Assembly (NCBI RefSeq): GCF_030271535.1
Contig: NZ_JASCXJ010000024.1
Location: 1-64,000 of the forward strand
Origin: Nocardiopsis sp. ATB16-24
GTDB lineage: Bacteria > Actinomycetota > Actinomycetes > Streptosporangiales > Streptosporangiaceae
Reading direction: 5' to 3'
DNA length: 64,000 nucleotides
Each line of letters opens with the position of its first letter. Positions within the stretch are counted from its first letter, which is position 1. Both the position numbers and the translations under genes were made by a program. This document shows, piece by piece, positions 9,787 through 19,011 of this stretch. Below the pieces are notes generated by a model. The model was not told where the DNA came from and did not search any database. It saw nothing but the letters and a program-made list of their open reading frames with translations.

Positions 9787-12117
9787 ATGCCACGACGGCT
9801 CGTGTCAGCGGGGGCGCGCTGGGGCGTGCTCCTGTGCGCCCTGCTGCTGTCCGCGGCGACGCAGGCTTCCGCGGTGCCCGCCGTGGCCGCCACCGCCGTT
9901 CCGGATCCCGTCGCCTCCGACCCCGCCCGTCCCGACCGCGCGGGAGCGGGGGGCGTCGATCGCGATGGCGCGCCCGTGGTGCTCGTGGGGGTCCCGGGCC
10001 TGTTGTGGGAGGACGTCACCCCCGAGAAGACACCGACCTTGTGGGAGATGGCCGACAAGGGCTCGATCGGCAACGTGTCGATCCGGAGCGCCACCTCACG
10101 CACCTGCCCCACCGACGGCTGGCTCTCGGTGTCGGCCGGCGAACGCGCCTTGTCCCAGCGGGAACGCTTCACGGTGTGCGAGGCGGCACCGGAACCCGAA
10201 CGAAGCGGATCGGGCGCGGTCGTTCCCGGGTTCGGGGCCCACATCCGTCAGAACGAGCGCTCCGTCTTCGGCGCGCCCGTGGGCCTGCTCGGGCAGACGG
10301 TGCGCGAGGCGGGCGGGACCACGCTGGCGGTCGGACACGGCGCCGCTCTGGGAGTGGCCGACACCTCCGGACACGTGGACCACTACGTGGACGGGGTCCG
10401 TAATCTGACCACCGGTCGGCTGGAGAACGTCTCCCTGGCGGCGGTGGAACTGCCCGAGCTCACCCGGCTCTATCCCGTCTACCCGGACTCCCTCACCAGT
10501 GGTGAGGAGGACGAGGAGGTGACGGAGGAGGACGACTCCGAGGACCCGCCCGAACCGGACCCCGACGACGTCCCCGAGTGGGAGCGGGACAACGCGCTCA
10601 CCACGCTGGACGAACGGTTGCGTGTCCTTGAGGGCGTGCTCCCGGTCGGCTCGACCATGATGATCGTCGGTGTCTCCATGGACACCGGCCCCTCACAGCT
10701 CACGGTGGCCCTGTCCGGCCGTATCGACGAGGACGGCTTCGTCGGGGACGGCTCGTTCTTGGCCTCGGAGTCGACCCGCCGTGCCGGTCTGGTCGTGCTC
10801 ACCGACACCACCCCGACCCTGTTGACCGAGCTGGGGCTACAGGCGATCGAGCCGACCAGCGGTCGGCCCTGGCACCTGACAGCCCGGCCTCCCCAGACCG
10901 AGCAGGCCGTGGCACGGCTGGTGGAGTTCAACACCGCGGCGATCGTGGTGGGGGCCGCCATCCCGGGGTTCTTCAGTGGGCTGGTCGCCTTCCAGCTGCT
11001 CATCTACGCGGCGGCGGCCCTCGCCCTGCACCGCTACTCCCACCGACAGCGCGGCAAACGGGCACGGGTGCTGTCGGTGACGCGGATCGTGGCGCTCGCC
11101 GCCGCGGCCTTCCCCGTGGCCAGCTATCTGGCCAACCTCATCCCGTGGTGGACCTCCTCGGTACCGCCGCTGGCGCTGCTGGCGTGTGTCCTGGTCGCGG
11201 ACGCCGTGGTGGTGGCGTTGGCCATGGTGGGTCCGTGGCGCAACACCATCCTGGGTCCGATGACGGTGGTGGCGGGCGCGACCACCGTGGTGCTCTTCCT
11301 CGATCTGTGCTTCGGCGCGAACTTGCAGATGAACTCGCCCACGGGCTACTCGCCGATCGTGGCCGGCCGGTTCTACGGGATCGGCAACATCGCGTTCGCG
11401 ACGTTCGCCACCGGCATGCTGATGACCGTGACCGGGATCTCCCACGAGCTGGTCTCCCGGGGCAGGCGCGGTGCCGCCGTGGTCACGACACTGGTCATCG
11501 GGTCCGCCTCGGTGCTGATCGTGGGTTGGCCGGGCCTGGGCACCGATTTCGGCGGGGTGATCGCGTTGATCCCGGGGTTGGCGGTGACCACGATGATGAT
11601 CGCGGGGATACGCGTGACCCTGCCCCGTCTGACGGTGGTGGGGGTGTCCGCGGTGGCGGCCATCGCCCTGTTGTCGTGGCTGGACTATCTGAAGCCGGCT
11701 CAGGAGCGCAGTCACTTCGGGGCGTTCGCCGGGCAGGTGCTCAACGGCGAGGCGGGGGCGGTGGTGGCCCGTAAGCTCAGTGCGATGTTGGGCACACTCG
11801 GCAACTGGCAACTGACGCTGCTGGCCGCGTGCGCGCTGGTGTTCCTGTTCCTGCTGCTGCATCGTCCGATCCACTGGCGGTTCGGCGCCTTGCAGGGCGC
11901 CTACGAGTACGCGCCGACGCTGCGAGCCGGTCTGACCGGTTCCCTGGTGACCGCGCTGGTGGGTTTCGCGGCCAACGACTCGGGGGTGGCGATTCCGGCG
12001 ATCGCGCTGACCGTGGCGGTGCCACTGACGTTGTCGGCGTGCGTGTGGGCGCTACAACGCCAGGACGGGGACCGGACAGTCGGCGCCGAACCCGCCGAGA
12101 ACGCTCAGCCCATGTGA
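9787..12117 (+). CDS. Large exported/membrane protein with extracellular alkaline-phosphatase-like domain
   Basis: 776-residue protein. An N-terminal signal (about 1-38, ending AVPAVAATA) is followed by an extracytoplasmic domain of about 330 residues and then about nine or ten transmembrane helices. The outer domain begins VVLVGVPGLLWEDVTPEKTPTLWEMADKG and includes ATSRTCPTDGWLSVSAG, which resembles the substrate/metal region of phosphodiesterase/sulfatase-like folds. The full metal-ligand set is not obvious, so it may be inactive. A very acidic linker (Glu/Asp-rich, about 238-265) precedes the membrane part. Start at ATG 9787, just after a GGGGGG ribosome binding site. Such proteins are widespread in actinomycetes and lack a settled function; envelope polymer metabolism is a guess. 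Confidence 0.75.
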   Translation: MPRRLVSAGARWGVLLCALLLSAATQASAVPAVAATAVPDPVASDPARPDRAGAGGVDRDGAPVVLVGVPGLLWEDVTPEKTPTLWEMADKGSIGNVSIRSATSRTCPTDGWLSVSAGERALSQRERFTVCEAAPEPERSGSGAVVPGFGAHIRQNERSVFGAPVGLLGQTVREAGGTTLAVGHGAALGVADTSGHVDHYVDGVRNLTTGRLENVSLAAVELPELTRLYPVYPDSLTSGEEDEEVTEEDDSEDPPEPDPDDVPEWERDNALTTLDERLRVLEGVLPVGSTMMIVGVSMDTGPSQLTVALSGRIDEDGFVGDGSFLASESTRRAGLVVLTDTTPTLLTELGLQAIEPTSGRPWHLTARPPQTEQAVARLVEFNTAAIVVGAAIPGFFSGLVAFQLLIYAAAALALHRYSHRQRGKRARVLSVTRIVALAAAAFPVASYLANLIPWWTSSVPPLALLACVLVADAVVVALAMVGPWRNTILGPMTVVAGATTVVLFLDLCFGANLQMNSPTGYSPIVAGRFYGIGNIAFATFATGMLMTVTGISHELVSRGRRGAAVVTTLVIGSASVLIVGWPGLGTDFGGVIALIPGLAVTTMMIAGIRVTLPRLTVVGVSAVAAIALLSWLDYLKPAQERSHFGAFAGQVLNGEAGAVVARKLSAMLGTLGNWQLTLLAACALVFLFLLLHRPIHWRFGALQGAYEYAPTLRAGLTGSLVTALVGFAANDSGVAIPAIALTVAVPLTLSACVWALQRQDGDRTVGAEPAENAQPM

Positions 12118-12677
12118 TCCTCACCTCAGTGAGCACAGGCAGAGCAAACCGCGCGAGCACGACCTTGCGTCACTCAAGTTACGAATCGGCCACGACGCTA
12201 TGGTAAAGTCCGTGGCTGGGCGGCCTCTCCAGGAGGCGTCCGACCTCCTGACGGGCGCCGGACGGACCCGTACGGGAGCACGCGAACGGCTCCGACGGCA
12301 TCGCTTCGGATCTCAGGCGGGGGAATGCCCGCCCACGCGGACGGGTTTGCAGTTGCGACGACCGAGGGCGGCCCGAAGCAACACATCCGCCGACGCACCA
12401 CCCGCCTTCCTTGTCACCGCGGCGGGCGCGGTACCTCCAGGAACTTCGACCCCGGTCGGCACGTTGCCTGGATAGCCGGACTCTTCGCGAAGTTTTCGAC
12501 AATTCAGGCGAGAAGGGCGTTCCATCCCAGCCGAGGCACCACACAAGGACATCGATGAACCATCAGCTTGGCCACCGCGGTAACGCGAAGAACGCACTGG
12601 CCGGCACACGCTCCTGGAGCGGTGCGCGGTCTGCCGCGCCGACCTGTCGGGCGCGTCCCGAGTACGCCGGAGTCGCC
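12118..12677 (+). promoter_or_regulatory. 560-nt structured upstream region of the STAS gene
   Basis: No credible gene is seen: the open frames are Arg/Pro-rich and lack homology. Two mutually exclusive hairpins lie at 12223-12237 (GCCTC / GAGGC) and 12230-12250 (CAGGAGG / CCTCCTG, 7-nt loop). A third, GGCGGG / CCCGCC, is at 12316-12333. A TATGGT hexamer at 12199-12204 could be a -10 element but lacks a good -35. The region may be a long 5' leader or encode a small RNA. Confidence 0.35.
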
Positions 12678-13031
12678 ATGCCCGATCTGACCATCTCCTC
12701 CACCCTGCACGAGGCCGGCCGGGTCCTGACGTTGGACGGTGAGATCGACATGGCCACCGAACAGCGCTTCCAGGAGGCGGTGATCGAGGCCCTCACCACC
12801 CAGCCGCTCGGACGCGTGGTCCTGGACTGCTCCGACCTGCGGTTCATCGACTCCAGCGGCCTGCGCGTACTGATCCGCGCCCACAAGGCGGCCAAGGAGC
12901 AGAAGGCCCTCATGGCGATCGCCTCGCCTCCTCATCGGGTCCTACAGACCCTTCGGGTCACCTCGCTCGACACGCGCATCCCCGTCTTCGAGACGGTCTC
13001 CGAGGCGCTCTCCGCGCCTCACCCGGCCTGA
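12678..13031 (+). CDS. STAS-domain anti-sigma factor antagonist
   Basis: 117-residue single-domain protein of the SpoIIAA/RsbV family. In the unphosphorylated state these proteins bind an RsbW-type anti-sigma kinase and release an alternative sigma factor. The fold is complete: a first strand with LTLDGEIDMATEQRF, then VVLDCSDLRFIDSSGLRVLIRAHK, where the serine pair after Asp contains the phosphorylation site. Start at ATG 12678 with GGAG upstream. The frame opens at 12411, but the extension is unrelated. It stands alone, with no kinase or sigma gene beside it. Partners could be the RsbW-like proteins at 27.6 and 36.5 kb, which is inference. Confidence 0.88.
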   Translation: MPDLTISSTLHEAGRVLTLDGEIDMATEQRFQEAVIEALTTQPLGRVVLDCSDLRFIDSSGLRVLIRAHKAAKEQKALMAIASPPHRVLQTLRVTSLDTRIPVFETVSEALSAPHPA

Positions 13032-13102
13032 ACGTCCCCACGTGTCCCCGGGGGGACGCCCTTCTCCCGAGTCCGTACCCGCACAGGGCCGCTCCGGAGT
13101 GC

Positions 13103-13810
13103 TCAGAAGAGCAACAGCCACACGCCCAGCGCGGTCACCGAGATGTTGACCAGCAGGAAGACGCCGACCCACAGGGTTCCCGGGACACCGGTGAGCCGTG
13201 CCAGTTGGTCGGCGTCGGAGTGCGGCGAGGGGCTGCGACGGCGTTGGGACTGGAGTTCGAAGACGGGTCGTACGCCCGCGAAGAGCAGGAACCAGGTGAA
13301 CAGGTAGGCGAAGGCCGCCTGGACCTCCGACGGGGTGAACCAACTGACCCCGAACACGATCGCTCCGGTCACCACGATCGACACCACGCCGTAGATGTTG
13401 CGGATCATCAACAGCATGGCGGCGAGCACGACGATGCTCAGCCACAACAGCGCGGTGATGCGGTCCGACATCAACATCAGGATGCCCAGGAGACCGATGA
13501 CCGACGGGGCGACGTAGCCCGAGAAGACGGTCAGGATCATCCCGATACCGGTGGACCTGCCTCGGGAGACGGTGACGCCCGAGGTGTCGGAGTGCAGCCG
13601 GATGCCGGTGAGCTGACGACCGCTGAGCAGTGCGACCAGTGCGTGTCCGCCTTCGTGGGCGATGGTGACGACGTTGCGCGCCACTCGCCACGGCGGGTTG
13701 AGCACCACCGAGGCCAGTGCCAGGACCGCAGTGGCGATGACGATCCACCTCTCCGGCTCGGGTTGCACCGACAGCACTTCCCGCCAGACATCGCCCAACG
13801 TGGTTCCCAC
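13103..13810 (-). CDS. M50-like membrane metallopeptidase
   Basis: 235-residue integral membrane protein of the M50B-like family, distant relatives of site-2 proteases. The zinc-binding HExxH motif is present as HEGGH in NVVTIAHEGGHALVALLSGR. Six or so hydrophobic helices follow, including SGYVAPSVIGLLGILMLM, where a second metal ligand would be expected but is not clear. Starts at GTG 13810. The gene is separated by 260 nt from the SRPBCC gene upstream on the same strand. The family is common in actinomycetes; no substrate is known to me. Confidence 0.8.
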   Translation of the reverse strand: MGTTLGDVWREVLSVQPEPERWIVIATAVLALASVVLNPPWRVARNVVTIAHEGGHALVALLSGRQLTGIRLHSDTSGVTVSRGRSTGIGMILTVFSGYVAPSVIGLLGILMLMSDRITALLWLSIVVLAAMLLMIRNIYGVVSIVVTGAIVFGVSWFTPSEVQAAFAYLFTWFLLFAGVRPVFELQSQRRRSPSPHSDADQLARLTGVPGTLWVGVFLLVNISVTALGVWLLLF

Positions 13811-13916
13811 TACCGCCCCTGACCCTGGTTCGACCGGACTGTGCGCGACCCTGCGGTCTTCGCGTCACGATTTCCGGGAAACGCGCGATTCCGGGGTCCT
13901 TGCCGAACTTTAGGGC

Positions 13917-13935
13917 ATGTGGGCACCTCCCACAT
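13917..13935. promoter_or_regulatory. Inverted repeat upstream of the M50-like gene
   Basis: A perfect 7-bp inverted repeat ATGTGGG-N5-CCCACAT lies 107 nt upstream of the protease start. It is symmetrical and close to a likely promoter, so an operator is more likely than a terminator. It could also end the SRPBCC transcript. Confidence 0.35.
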
Positions 13936-14070
13936 CCTCGCTGGAGACGGAGGCCACGGACCGGGGGAGGCCAGGGGGGCCGGTGCCCGCCCCACGGCGC
14001 TCTCCCCGCCGGGCGTCGCCCGTGGAGCCCGCCCCCTCGGCGGAGCCTCGGACGAGTGCCCGCCCCGTCC

Positions 14071-14514
14071 TCAGCCCTCGGAGGCCTCCGCCACCTTCTT
14101 GAGTCGTACCAGGGTCGCCTCGATGCCGCGCGCGTTCCTGGCGGGCATCCCCATGAGAACGTAGAAGGCGGGAAGGGCCCGAGAGTAGTCGAAGGTCTCG
14201 GTGACCCTGGTACCGCCTTCCGGCAGTTCCTCCAGTTCGTACCGCCAGCGGTGCGGACCGACGTGCCGCCAGGCGATGAGGCGGCCCTCCTCGTATTCGA
14301 CCACGCGATTGGTCATCCGGTAACCGACACCGAACATCCTCATGTCCATGCCGAACTCGCTGCCCATCTCCAGTCGTCGCGGACCGGAGAGGCCGGCGAG
14401 TACCGTGCCCGACCCGTCGAACTCCGGGTGCCGGGTCGGTGTCGCGATGATGTCGAAGATCCGCTCGGCGGAGGCGTTCACGACGACGCTCCGCGAAACC
14501 CTGTGCTTGGCCAT
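14071..14514 (-). CDS. SRPBCC (START/Bet v1-like) family protein
   Basis: 147-residue cytosolic protein with the helix-grip fold of polyketide cyclase/dehydrase and lipid-transport-like proteins. The N terminus MAKHRVSRSVVVNASAERIFD with ATPTRHPEFDGSG is typical, as are GTRVTETFDYS and the C-terminal amphipathic helix ARNARGIEATLVRLKKVAE. These proteins bind hydrophobic ligands in a central cavity. The ligand cannot be deduced. No pathway genes are adjacent. Confidence 0.82.
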   Translation of the reverse strand: MAKHRVSRSVVVNASAERIFDIIATPTRHPEFDGSGTVLAGLSGPRRLEMGSEFGMDMRMFGVGYRMTNRVVEYEEGRLIAWRHVGPHRWRYELEELPEGGTRVTETFDYSRALPAFYVLMGMPARNARGIEATLVRLKKVAEASEG

Positions 14515-14630
14515 GTCCGCATCATGTCACCGGCCGACGCCTCCTTCGCACCCCTCCCGGCCGGGTGGGCGCCATCCGCCCTCCCGCTCTCGGGTACGGG
14601 GGTGCCGGATCCCCTTCCACCCGGCGAGCG

Positions 14631-15569
14631 TCAAAGACCCACCTGTAGGTCGGGGGGCATGAGGACCACGAACACACCGACACGCATGGACACCTGGAGC
14701 CAGGTGTTGCGAAAACACGTCCAGAGATAGCCGTAGAACAGACCGGACGTACCGTAGGTCAAAAGAGCGAGGCCGAGGTTGTACACCAGATCGTCCCCCG
14801 GCAGCTGGGCGACGGCGTCATAGGGCTGGATGACCGCGTAGGTCAGAGCGAAGAGCAGCGAGGTCGACACGATCCCGCCCCAGCGACCCGTGAGCATCTC
14901 CATGCGGGACTGCACCATGCCGCGGTAGAAGATCTCCTCGCACACGGCGATGACGATGAAGGCGAGCAGGAAGCCCACCAGGGGAAAGGACAGGGTCGGG
15001 AGTCCGGTGTACGGGATGATCAGATAACCGATCAGGCCCAGGGAGAGCGCGATGGGCACCAGCCCGAGCCACCGCCAGGGCTCGGACACCTTCAGGGCGA
15101 TCGTGGGCATGGCCGTCCCCTTGCCCTCCACCGTGATCCCCGAGCGGTCCATGACCAGCAACGGCAGAGTGAACAGGAACAGCAGTCTGGCCACCAGTGA
15201 GGCGGCCATGGCCAGGTCGGCGGCTCCCATCTGGGCGCCGTAGGAGCGGAAGAACAACGCCAACAGCGCCACCGCCAGCACGAAGCAGACCAGGAACAGG
15301 ATGAGCCAGGCCAGTTCGCGTCTGATGGGGTGCCCCTCCATCGCCTGGGTCAGCCGACGATCCAACCTGTCGCGGTCGCCGAAGCTCCTGACCAGGATCC
15401 ACGTCAGGACACCGCCCATCAGCATCGGCGCCCAGGCGAGCAGGAGGAGAATCCCCGCGTCCCTCAAGACGTCTGTGCGCAGCACGGGGTGTGTGAGCAT
15501 CGACACCATGAAGAGCAGGACGGCGGACAACACCCACAGAGTGAGCCCCCATCTTCGCACCATGGTCAC
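14631..15569 (-). CDS. CPBP-family intramembrane protein with degenerate active site
   Basis: 312-residue protein with about eight transmembrane helices and the CPBP/Abi domain in the C-terminal half. Motif 1 is intact (CEEIFYRGMV, the EExxxR signature). Motif 2, normally FxxxH, reads FALTY. The last motif, normally HxxxN, aligns with RVGVF in SMRVGVFV. Two of the three catalytic positions are therefore lost and the protein may be a pseudoprotease. The GTG at 15569 follows AGGGGGA with 5-nt spacing; an ATG at 15563 is the alternative. The AT-rich stretch upstream (15600-15650) should hold its promoter. It is not obviously linked to the ectoine genes that follow. Confidence 0.8.
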   Translation of the reverse strand: MTMVRRWGLTLWVLSAVLLFMVSMLTHPVLRTDVLRDAGILLLLAWAPMLMGGVLTWILVRSFGDRDRLDRRLTQAMEGHPIRRELAWLILFLVCFVLAVALLALFFRSYGAQMGAADLAMAASLVARLLFLFTLPLLVMDRSGITVEGKGTAMPTIALKVSEPWRWLGLVPIALSLGLIGYLIIPYTGLPTLSFPLVGFLLAFIVIAVCEEIFYRGMVQSRMEMLTGRWGGIVSTSLLFALTYAVIQPYDAVAQLPGDDLVYNLGLALLTYGTSGLFYGYLWTCFRNTWLQVSMRVGVFVVLMPPDLQVGL

Positions 15570-15671
15570 AAGAGTCCCCCTTGTCTCGGAACTCTCATTC
15601 TGCCCAAGGTAATACTAAGAGCTATCTAACGACTACGGTATGTCGTCATTCACCTGGGTGCCCCCACAAGC

Positions 15672-15701
15672 GCCGGGGCCGCCCGAGAGGGCGGCCCCGG
15701 C
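15672..15701 (-). terminator. Strong terminator after the ehu operon
   Basis: A perfect 13-bp stem (GCCGGGGCCGCCC with its complement) closed by a GAGA tetraloop lies 23 nt beyond the ehuA stop codon. It has no U run. Confidence 0.85.
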
Positions 15702-15723
15702 GGGTGTGGAACGGTGACGGTCG

Positions 15724-16557
15724 TCACTCGTTGTCCAGGACCGAGCGCAGGAAGGACTTGGTCCGTTCCTCCTTCGGCTCACCGAAGATCTGTTCCGGCG
15801 TCCCCTCCTCGGCGATCTGCCCCTGGTCGAACATGAGCACCCGGTGCGACACGTCGCGGGCGAAGCCCATCTCATGGGTCACGCACAGCATGGTGATGTC
15901 CGTGGTCTCGGCGATCTCGCGCAGTACGTCCAGGACACCGGCCACCAGCTCCGGGTCCAGGGCCGAGGTGACCTCGTCCAGCAGCAGGATCTCCGGTTGC
16001 ATGGCCAGTGCGCGAGCGATCGCCACACGCTGCTGTTGACCACCCGAGAGCTGGGTGGGGTGGGCGTCGATCTTGTCGCCGAGACCGACCATGTCCAGCA
16101 GCTCCACCGCACGGGCGTTGGCCTCGGCCTTGGAGGTGCCCAGCACGTGCACCGGCGCCTCGATGATGTTCTGGCGAACGGTCATGTTCGGGAACAGGTT
16201 GAACTGCTGGAAGACCATGCCCACACGCTTACGGCGCTCACGCAGGTAGCCCTCGCCGGCCGGGGTCAGGTGTCCGCCCCGCCGCATGTGGCTGTAAGGC
16301 TCACCACCCACCCAGATACAGCCCTCGGTGACCTTCTCCAAGGTCATCAGCAGACGCAGGATGGTGGTCTTGCCCGAACCACTGGGACCGATGAGGGTGA
16401 CCCGCTCCCCCGGGGCGACGGAGAAGTCGAGGTGGTCGAGCACGGTGAGGTCGCCGAAGCGCTTCACCACCTGGTCGAAGACGATCAGGGGCTGATCCTT
16501 GGACCCGTCCCCGACGCCCTGAGGTCCCTCGGTGGCCGGGATATCAGACGGCGGCAT
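15724..16557 (-). CDS. ehuA: Ectoine/hydroxyectoine ABC transporter ATP-binding protein EhuA
   Basis: Cytosolic ATPase of a polar amino acid-type importer, energising ectoine uptake through EhuC/EhuD. It has Walker [10 protein letters not shown], the ABC signature [14 protein letters not shown] and Walker [14 protein letters not shown], followed by the switch His in [12 protein letters not shown]. Start chosen at ATG 16557 (277 residues), which overlaps ehuD by 14 nt; a longer frame to 16599 is less likely. It is the last gene of the ehuBCDA operon, ended by the hairpin at 15672-15701. Sequence alone cannot separate it from other polar amino acid ATPases; the substrate call rests on operon order and the adjacent ectABC genes. 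Confidence 0.88.
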   Translation of the reverse strand: MPPSDIPATEGPQGVGDGSKDQPLIVFDQVVKRFGDLTVLDHLDFSVAPGERVTLIGPSGSGKTTILRLLMTLEKVTEGCIWVGGEPYSHMRRGGHLTPAGEGYLRERRKRVGMVFQQFNLFPNMTVRQNIIEAPVHVLGTSKAEANARAVELLDMVGLGDKIDAHPTQLSGGQQQRVAIARALAMQPEILLLDEVTSALDPELVAGVLDVLREIAETTDITMLCVTHEMGFARDVSHRVLMFDQGQIAEEGTPEQIFGEPKEERTKSFLRSVLDNE

Positions 16558-17182
16558 AGCGTCGCTCCAGTCGTCGGATGAGGATGGCGGAGGGAACACT
16601 CACCAGCAGGAACAGCAGTCCCACCGCGGTGTAGGCCTCCACGATGCGGAAACTCGCGCTACCAACGCGTTGGGCCTCGGTGAGCAGTTCGGTCACACCG
16701 ATCGCCAGGAGAAGAGGGGTGTCCTTGAACATCGCGATGAGGTAGTTGCCCAGTGCGGGGATGACCTTGCGGATGGCCTGGGGCAGCACGATGGCGCCCC
16801 AGGTGCGACGCCCCGGAAGGCTCAGCGCCCGTGCCGCCTCCCACTGCCCCTTGGCCACGCCCTCGATGCCCGAACGGTACACCTCCGCGGTGTAGGCCGA
16901 GTAGTGCACACCGATGACGATGATCCCCACCGTCAGTCCCGAGACGGTGGAGGGGGCCAGGAGGAAGACGAACACCAGTTGGATGATCAGCGGAGTCGTC
17001 CGGATGAACTCCATGACGGCGTGCAGGACGGAACCGAAGATCGGGATCCGACGGACGATGGCGATCAACAGCCCCAGGATCAGCGCGATCAGGTAACCGA
17101 CCACGGTGACCTGGATGGTCACGCCCAGGCCCCTCAACAGGTCCGGCAGGACCTCGAAGGTCCACTGGAAGTCCCAGAACAT
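16544..17182 (-). CDS. ehuD: Ectoine/hydroxyectoine ABC transporter permease EhuD
   Basis: 212-residue inner-membrane permease of the His/Glu/Gln subfamily with about five transmembrane helices (first [21 protein letters not shown]). The cytoplasmic EAA loop that docks on the ATPase reads [27 protein letters not shown]. It starts 2 nt after the ehuC stop and overlaps ehuA, so the three are translationally coupled. EhuD pairs with EhuC to form the heterodimeric channel. The substrate follows from context. Confidence 0.88.
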   Translation of the reverse strand: MFWDFQWTFEVLPDLLRGLGVTIQVTVVGYLIALILGLLIAIVRRIPIFGSVLHAVMEFIRTTPLIIQLVFVFLLAPSTVSGLTVGIIVIGVHYSAYTAEVYRSGIEGVAKGQWEAARALSLPGRRTWGAIVLPQAIRKVIPALGNYLIAMFKDTPLLLAIGVTELLTEAQRVGSASFRIVEAYTAVGLLFLLVSVPSAILIRRLERRYAAV

Positions 17183-17184
17183 GA

Positions 17185-17910
17185 CTAGGCCACCCCCGCC
17201 TTGGTGTTGACCGCCGGAGGACGTAGGAGGGCCAGCAGACCGGTGCCGCCGGGCGGAACCCGGCCCAGCTTCCGGTTGGCGCGGCGTTCGAGCAACCGCA
17301 TACCGAGGATCAGCACCTGCGCGATCAGGTAGTAGAGGATGAAGGCTCCGATGAAGGCGATCACCGTCTCACCCGTGGCCTGGCGCATCTGCTGGGCGAC
17401 CGCCGTCAGGTCGGCCACGCCGATGAGGTAGGCGACCGCGGTCGCCTTCATCAGTTCGATGACGAGGTTGCCGAACGTGGGCAGCATCTGCGCCCACGCC
17501 TGGGGCAGTACCACGAGACGGAGCCGCTGGAACCAGGAGAAGTTCAGTGCGACGGTCGCCTCGACCTGTTCCTTGGGTACGGCGTTGATGGACGACCGCA
17601 CGACCTCGGCGCCGTAGGCCCCCACGTTGAGGCCCAGGGCGATGATCGCGGCGAATCTGTCGTCCAGTTGGTAGCCGGTCAGCTGCGGTAGGGCGAACGC
17701 CATCCAGAACATCAGCACCAGGGCGGCGATGCCCCGGAACACCTCCACGTAGACCGTGGCGATGGCCCGGGGCAACCAGTGCCGAATCGTTCCCATGATC
17801 CCGAAGACCATGGCCAGGACGAAGGCCAGGGCGCTTCCGCCGATGGTGAGCTGGATGGTGACCCACGCGCCGTCGAGGTAGAGCGGCAGTCGCTGGATCA
17901 GGAAGTCCAC
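17185..17910 (-). CDS. ehuC: Ectoine/hydroxyectoine ABC transporter permease EhuC
   Basis: 241-residue membrane permease, paralogous to EhuD. The helices begin at VTIQLTIGGSALAFVLAMVFGI. The EAA loop, EQVEATVALNFSWFQRLRLVVLPQAW, is clear. The GTG at 17910 is chosen because the box GAGGGATGAG lies just upstream and the ehuB stop is only 7 nt away. The frame extends to 17988 but would overlap ehuB. A basic C-terminal tail follows the last helix. Confidence 0.88.
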   Translation of the reverse strand: MDFLIQRLPLYLDGAWVTIQLTIGGSALAFVLAMVFGIMGTIRHWLPRAIATVYVEVFRGIAALVLMFWMAFALPQLTGYQLDDRFAAIIALGLNVGAYGAEVVRSSINAVPKEQVEATVALNFSWFQRLRLVVLPQAWAQMLPTFGNLVIELMKATAVAYLIGVADLTAVAQQMRQATGETVIAFIGAFILYYLIAQVLILGMRLLERRANRKLGRVPPGGTGLLALLRPPAVNTKAGVA

Positions 17911-17917
17911 TGCGGGC

Positions 17918-18844
17918 TCATCCCTCGCAGAGTTCGGCTGTGGTCTTCTCGTCGGGCAGGTCGGCCTCGGTGAAGCCCCACTCCTCACCCAGTTCCAGGA
18001 GGCGTCCGCTCTCCTTGAACTCGGCGATCACCCGGTTGATCTCGTCCAGCAGTTCGGTGTCCTGCTGACGGACGCACAGGCCGCCCCAGCCCTTCTCCTC
18101 CTTGCCGTCGATCTCGGGGTAGAAGGGCTCGGTGACCTCGAAGTCACCGCCGCGCTCCTGGAGGAGGAACTGGTGGGACACGTTCAGCATGGAGATCGCG
18201 TCCACACGGCCCGCCTCCAGCAGCTCGTAGCCGGTGGTCTGGTCCGGGATCAACTCCAGCTGGTCGTTCGGGACCTCGAAGTACTCGGCGTAGTTCTGCT
18301 CGACGGAGGCGTTGAGCACGGCGAGTTTGATGTCGGGGTTGTCGACGAAGTCCGTGAAGTGCTGGATGTCGTGCGGGTTGCCCTCGGCGACGAGGAAGGC
18401 CTCGGGCGAGGTCGCGGTGGGCTCGCTGAAGGCGACCTGCTCACAGCGCTCGGGGGTGATGAACACACCGGCGGCGATGACGTCGAACCTGTTGGCGTTG
18501 AGACCCGGGATGAGGCCGTCCCAACTCACGGAGGAGGCCTGGATCTCGGGAACGCCGAGCTCCTCGAAGACGGCCTGGGCCACGGCCGGGGACTGCCCGG
18601 CGGGGTTGCCTTGGCCGTCCACGAAGCCGAAGGGGATCTCGTTGGCCAGACCCACGGCCACGAACCCCTGTTCGCGCAGGCGATCCAGGGTCGAGCCGCT
18701 CGCCTCGCCGTCACCTCCGCCGCCTCCGCCGTCGACACGGCTACAGGCCGCGAGGCCGATGGTGGCCAGTCCCACGCCCCCCAGGCGGAAGGCGTCTCGG
18801 CGGCCCCAGGTTCCACGGCGTGCTGCTGGTACCTGTTTCTTCAC
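17918..18844 (-). CDS. ehuB: Ectoine/hydroxyectoine-binding lipoprotein EhuB
   Basis: 308-residue extracytoplasmic solute-binding protein (SBP family 3) delivering ectoine to EhuCD. The N terminus combines a twin-arginine motif (GRRDAFRLGG, Arg15-Arg16) with a lipobox ending LAAC (Cys34), so it is probably a Tat-exported lipoprotein. A Gly/Asp-rich linker precedes the mature domain. Family features include EIPFGFVDGQGNPAG, FDVIAAGVFITPERC and the late WGGLCVRQQD. The GTG at 18844 follows GAGGAG with 5-nt spacing; the longer frame to 18982 lacks signal features. It is the first gene of the ehu operon. Confidence 0.9.
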   Translation of the reverse strand: MKKQVPAARRGTWGRRDAFRLGGVGLATIGLAACSRVDGGGGGGDGEASGSTLDRLREQGFVAVGLANEIPFGFVDGQGNPAGQSPAVAQAVFEELGVPEIQASSVSWDGLIPGLNANRFDVIAAGVFITPERCEQVAFSEPTATSPEAFLVAEGNPHDIQHFTDFVDNPDIKLAVLNASVEQNYAEYFEVPNDQLELIPDQTTGYELLEAGRVDAISMLNVSHQFLLQERGGDFEVTEPFYPEIDGKEEKGWGGLCVRQQDTELLDEINRVIAEFKESGRLLELGEEWGFTEADLPDEKTTAELCEG

Positions 18845-19011
18845 GACTGCTCCTCGAAAGACTCGCGAGATTCGGATGGATGGGGCGCCTGGTGTGGGCG
18901 GGCCGCGGCGCGAGGCCGCGGCCGTGGCCACCGCCGGGTCAGGGAACGGCGGCCTGGTACGGGGGTCTCCCTCCCCTGGCACACTCCGCAGTAACGAGAC
19001 ACGTTTGGTCC

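Noticed and set aside
12200-12475. 91-codon open frame upstream of the STAS gene
   Set aside because: Low-complexity Arg/Thr/Gly composition, weak start context and overlap with strong RNA hairpins.
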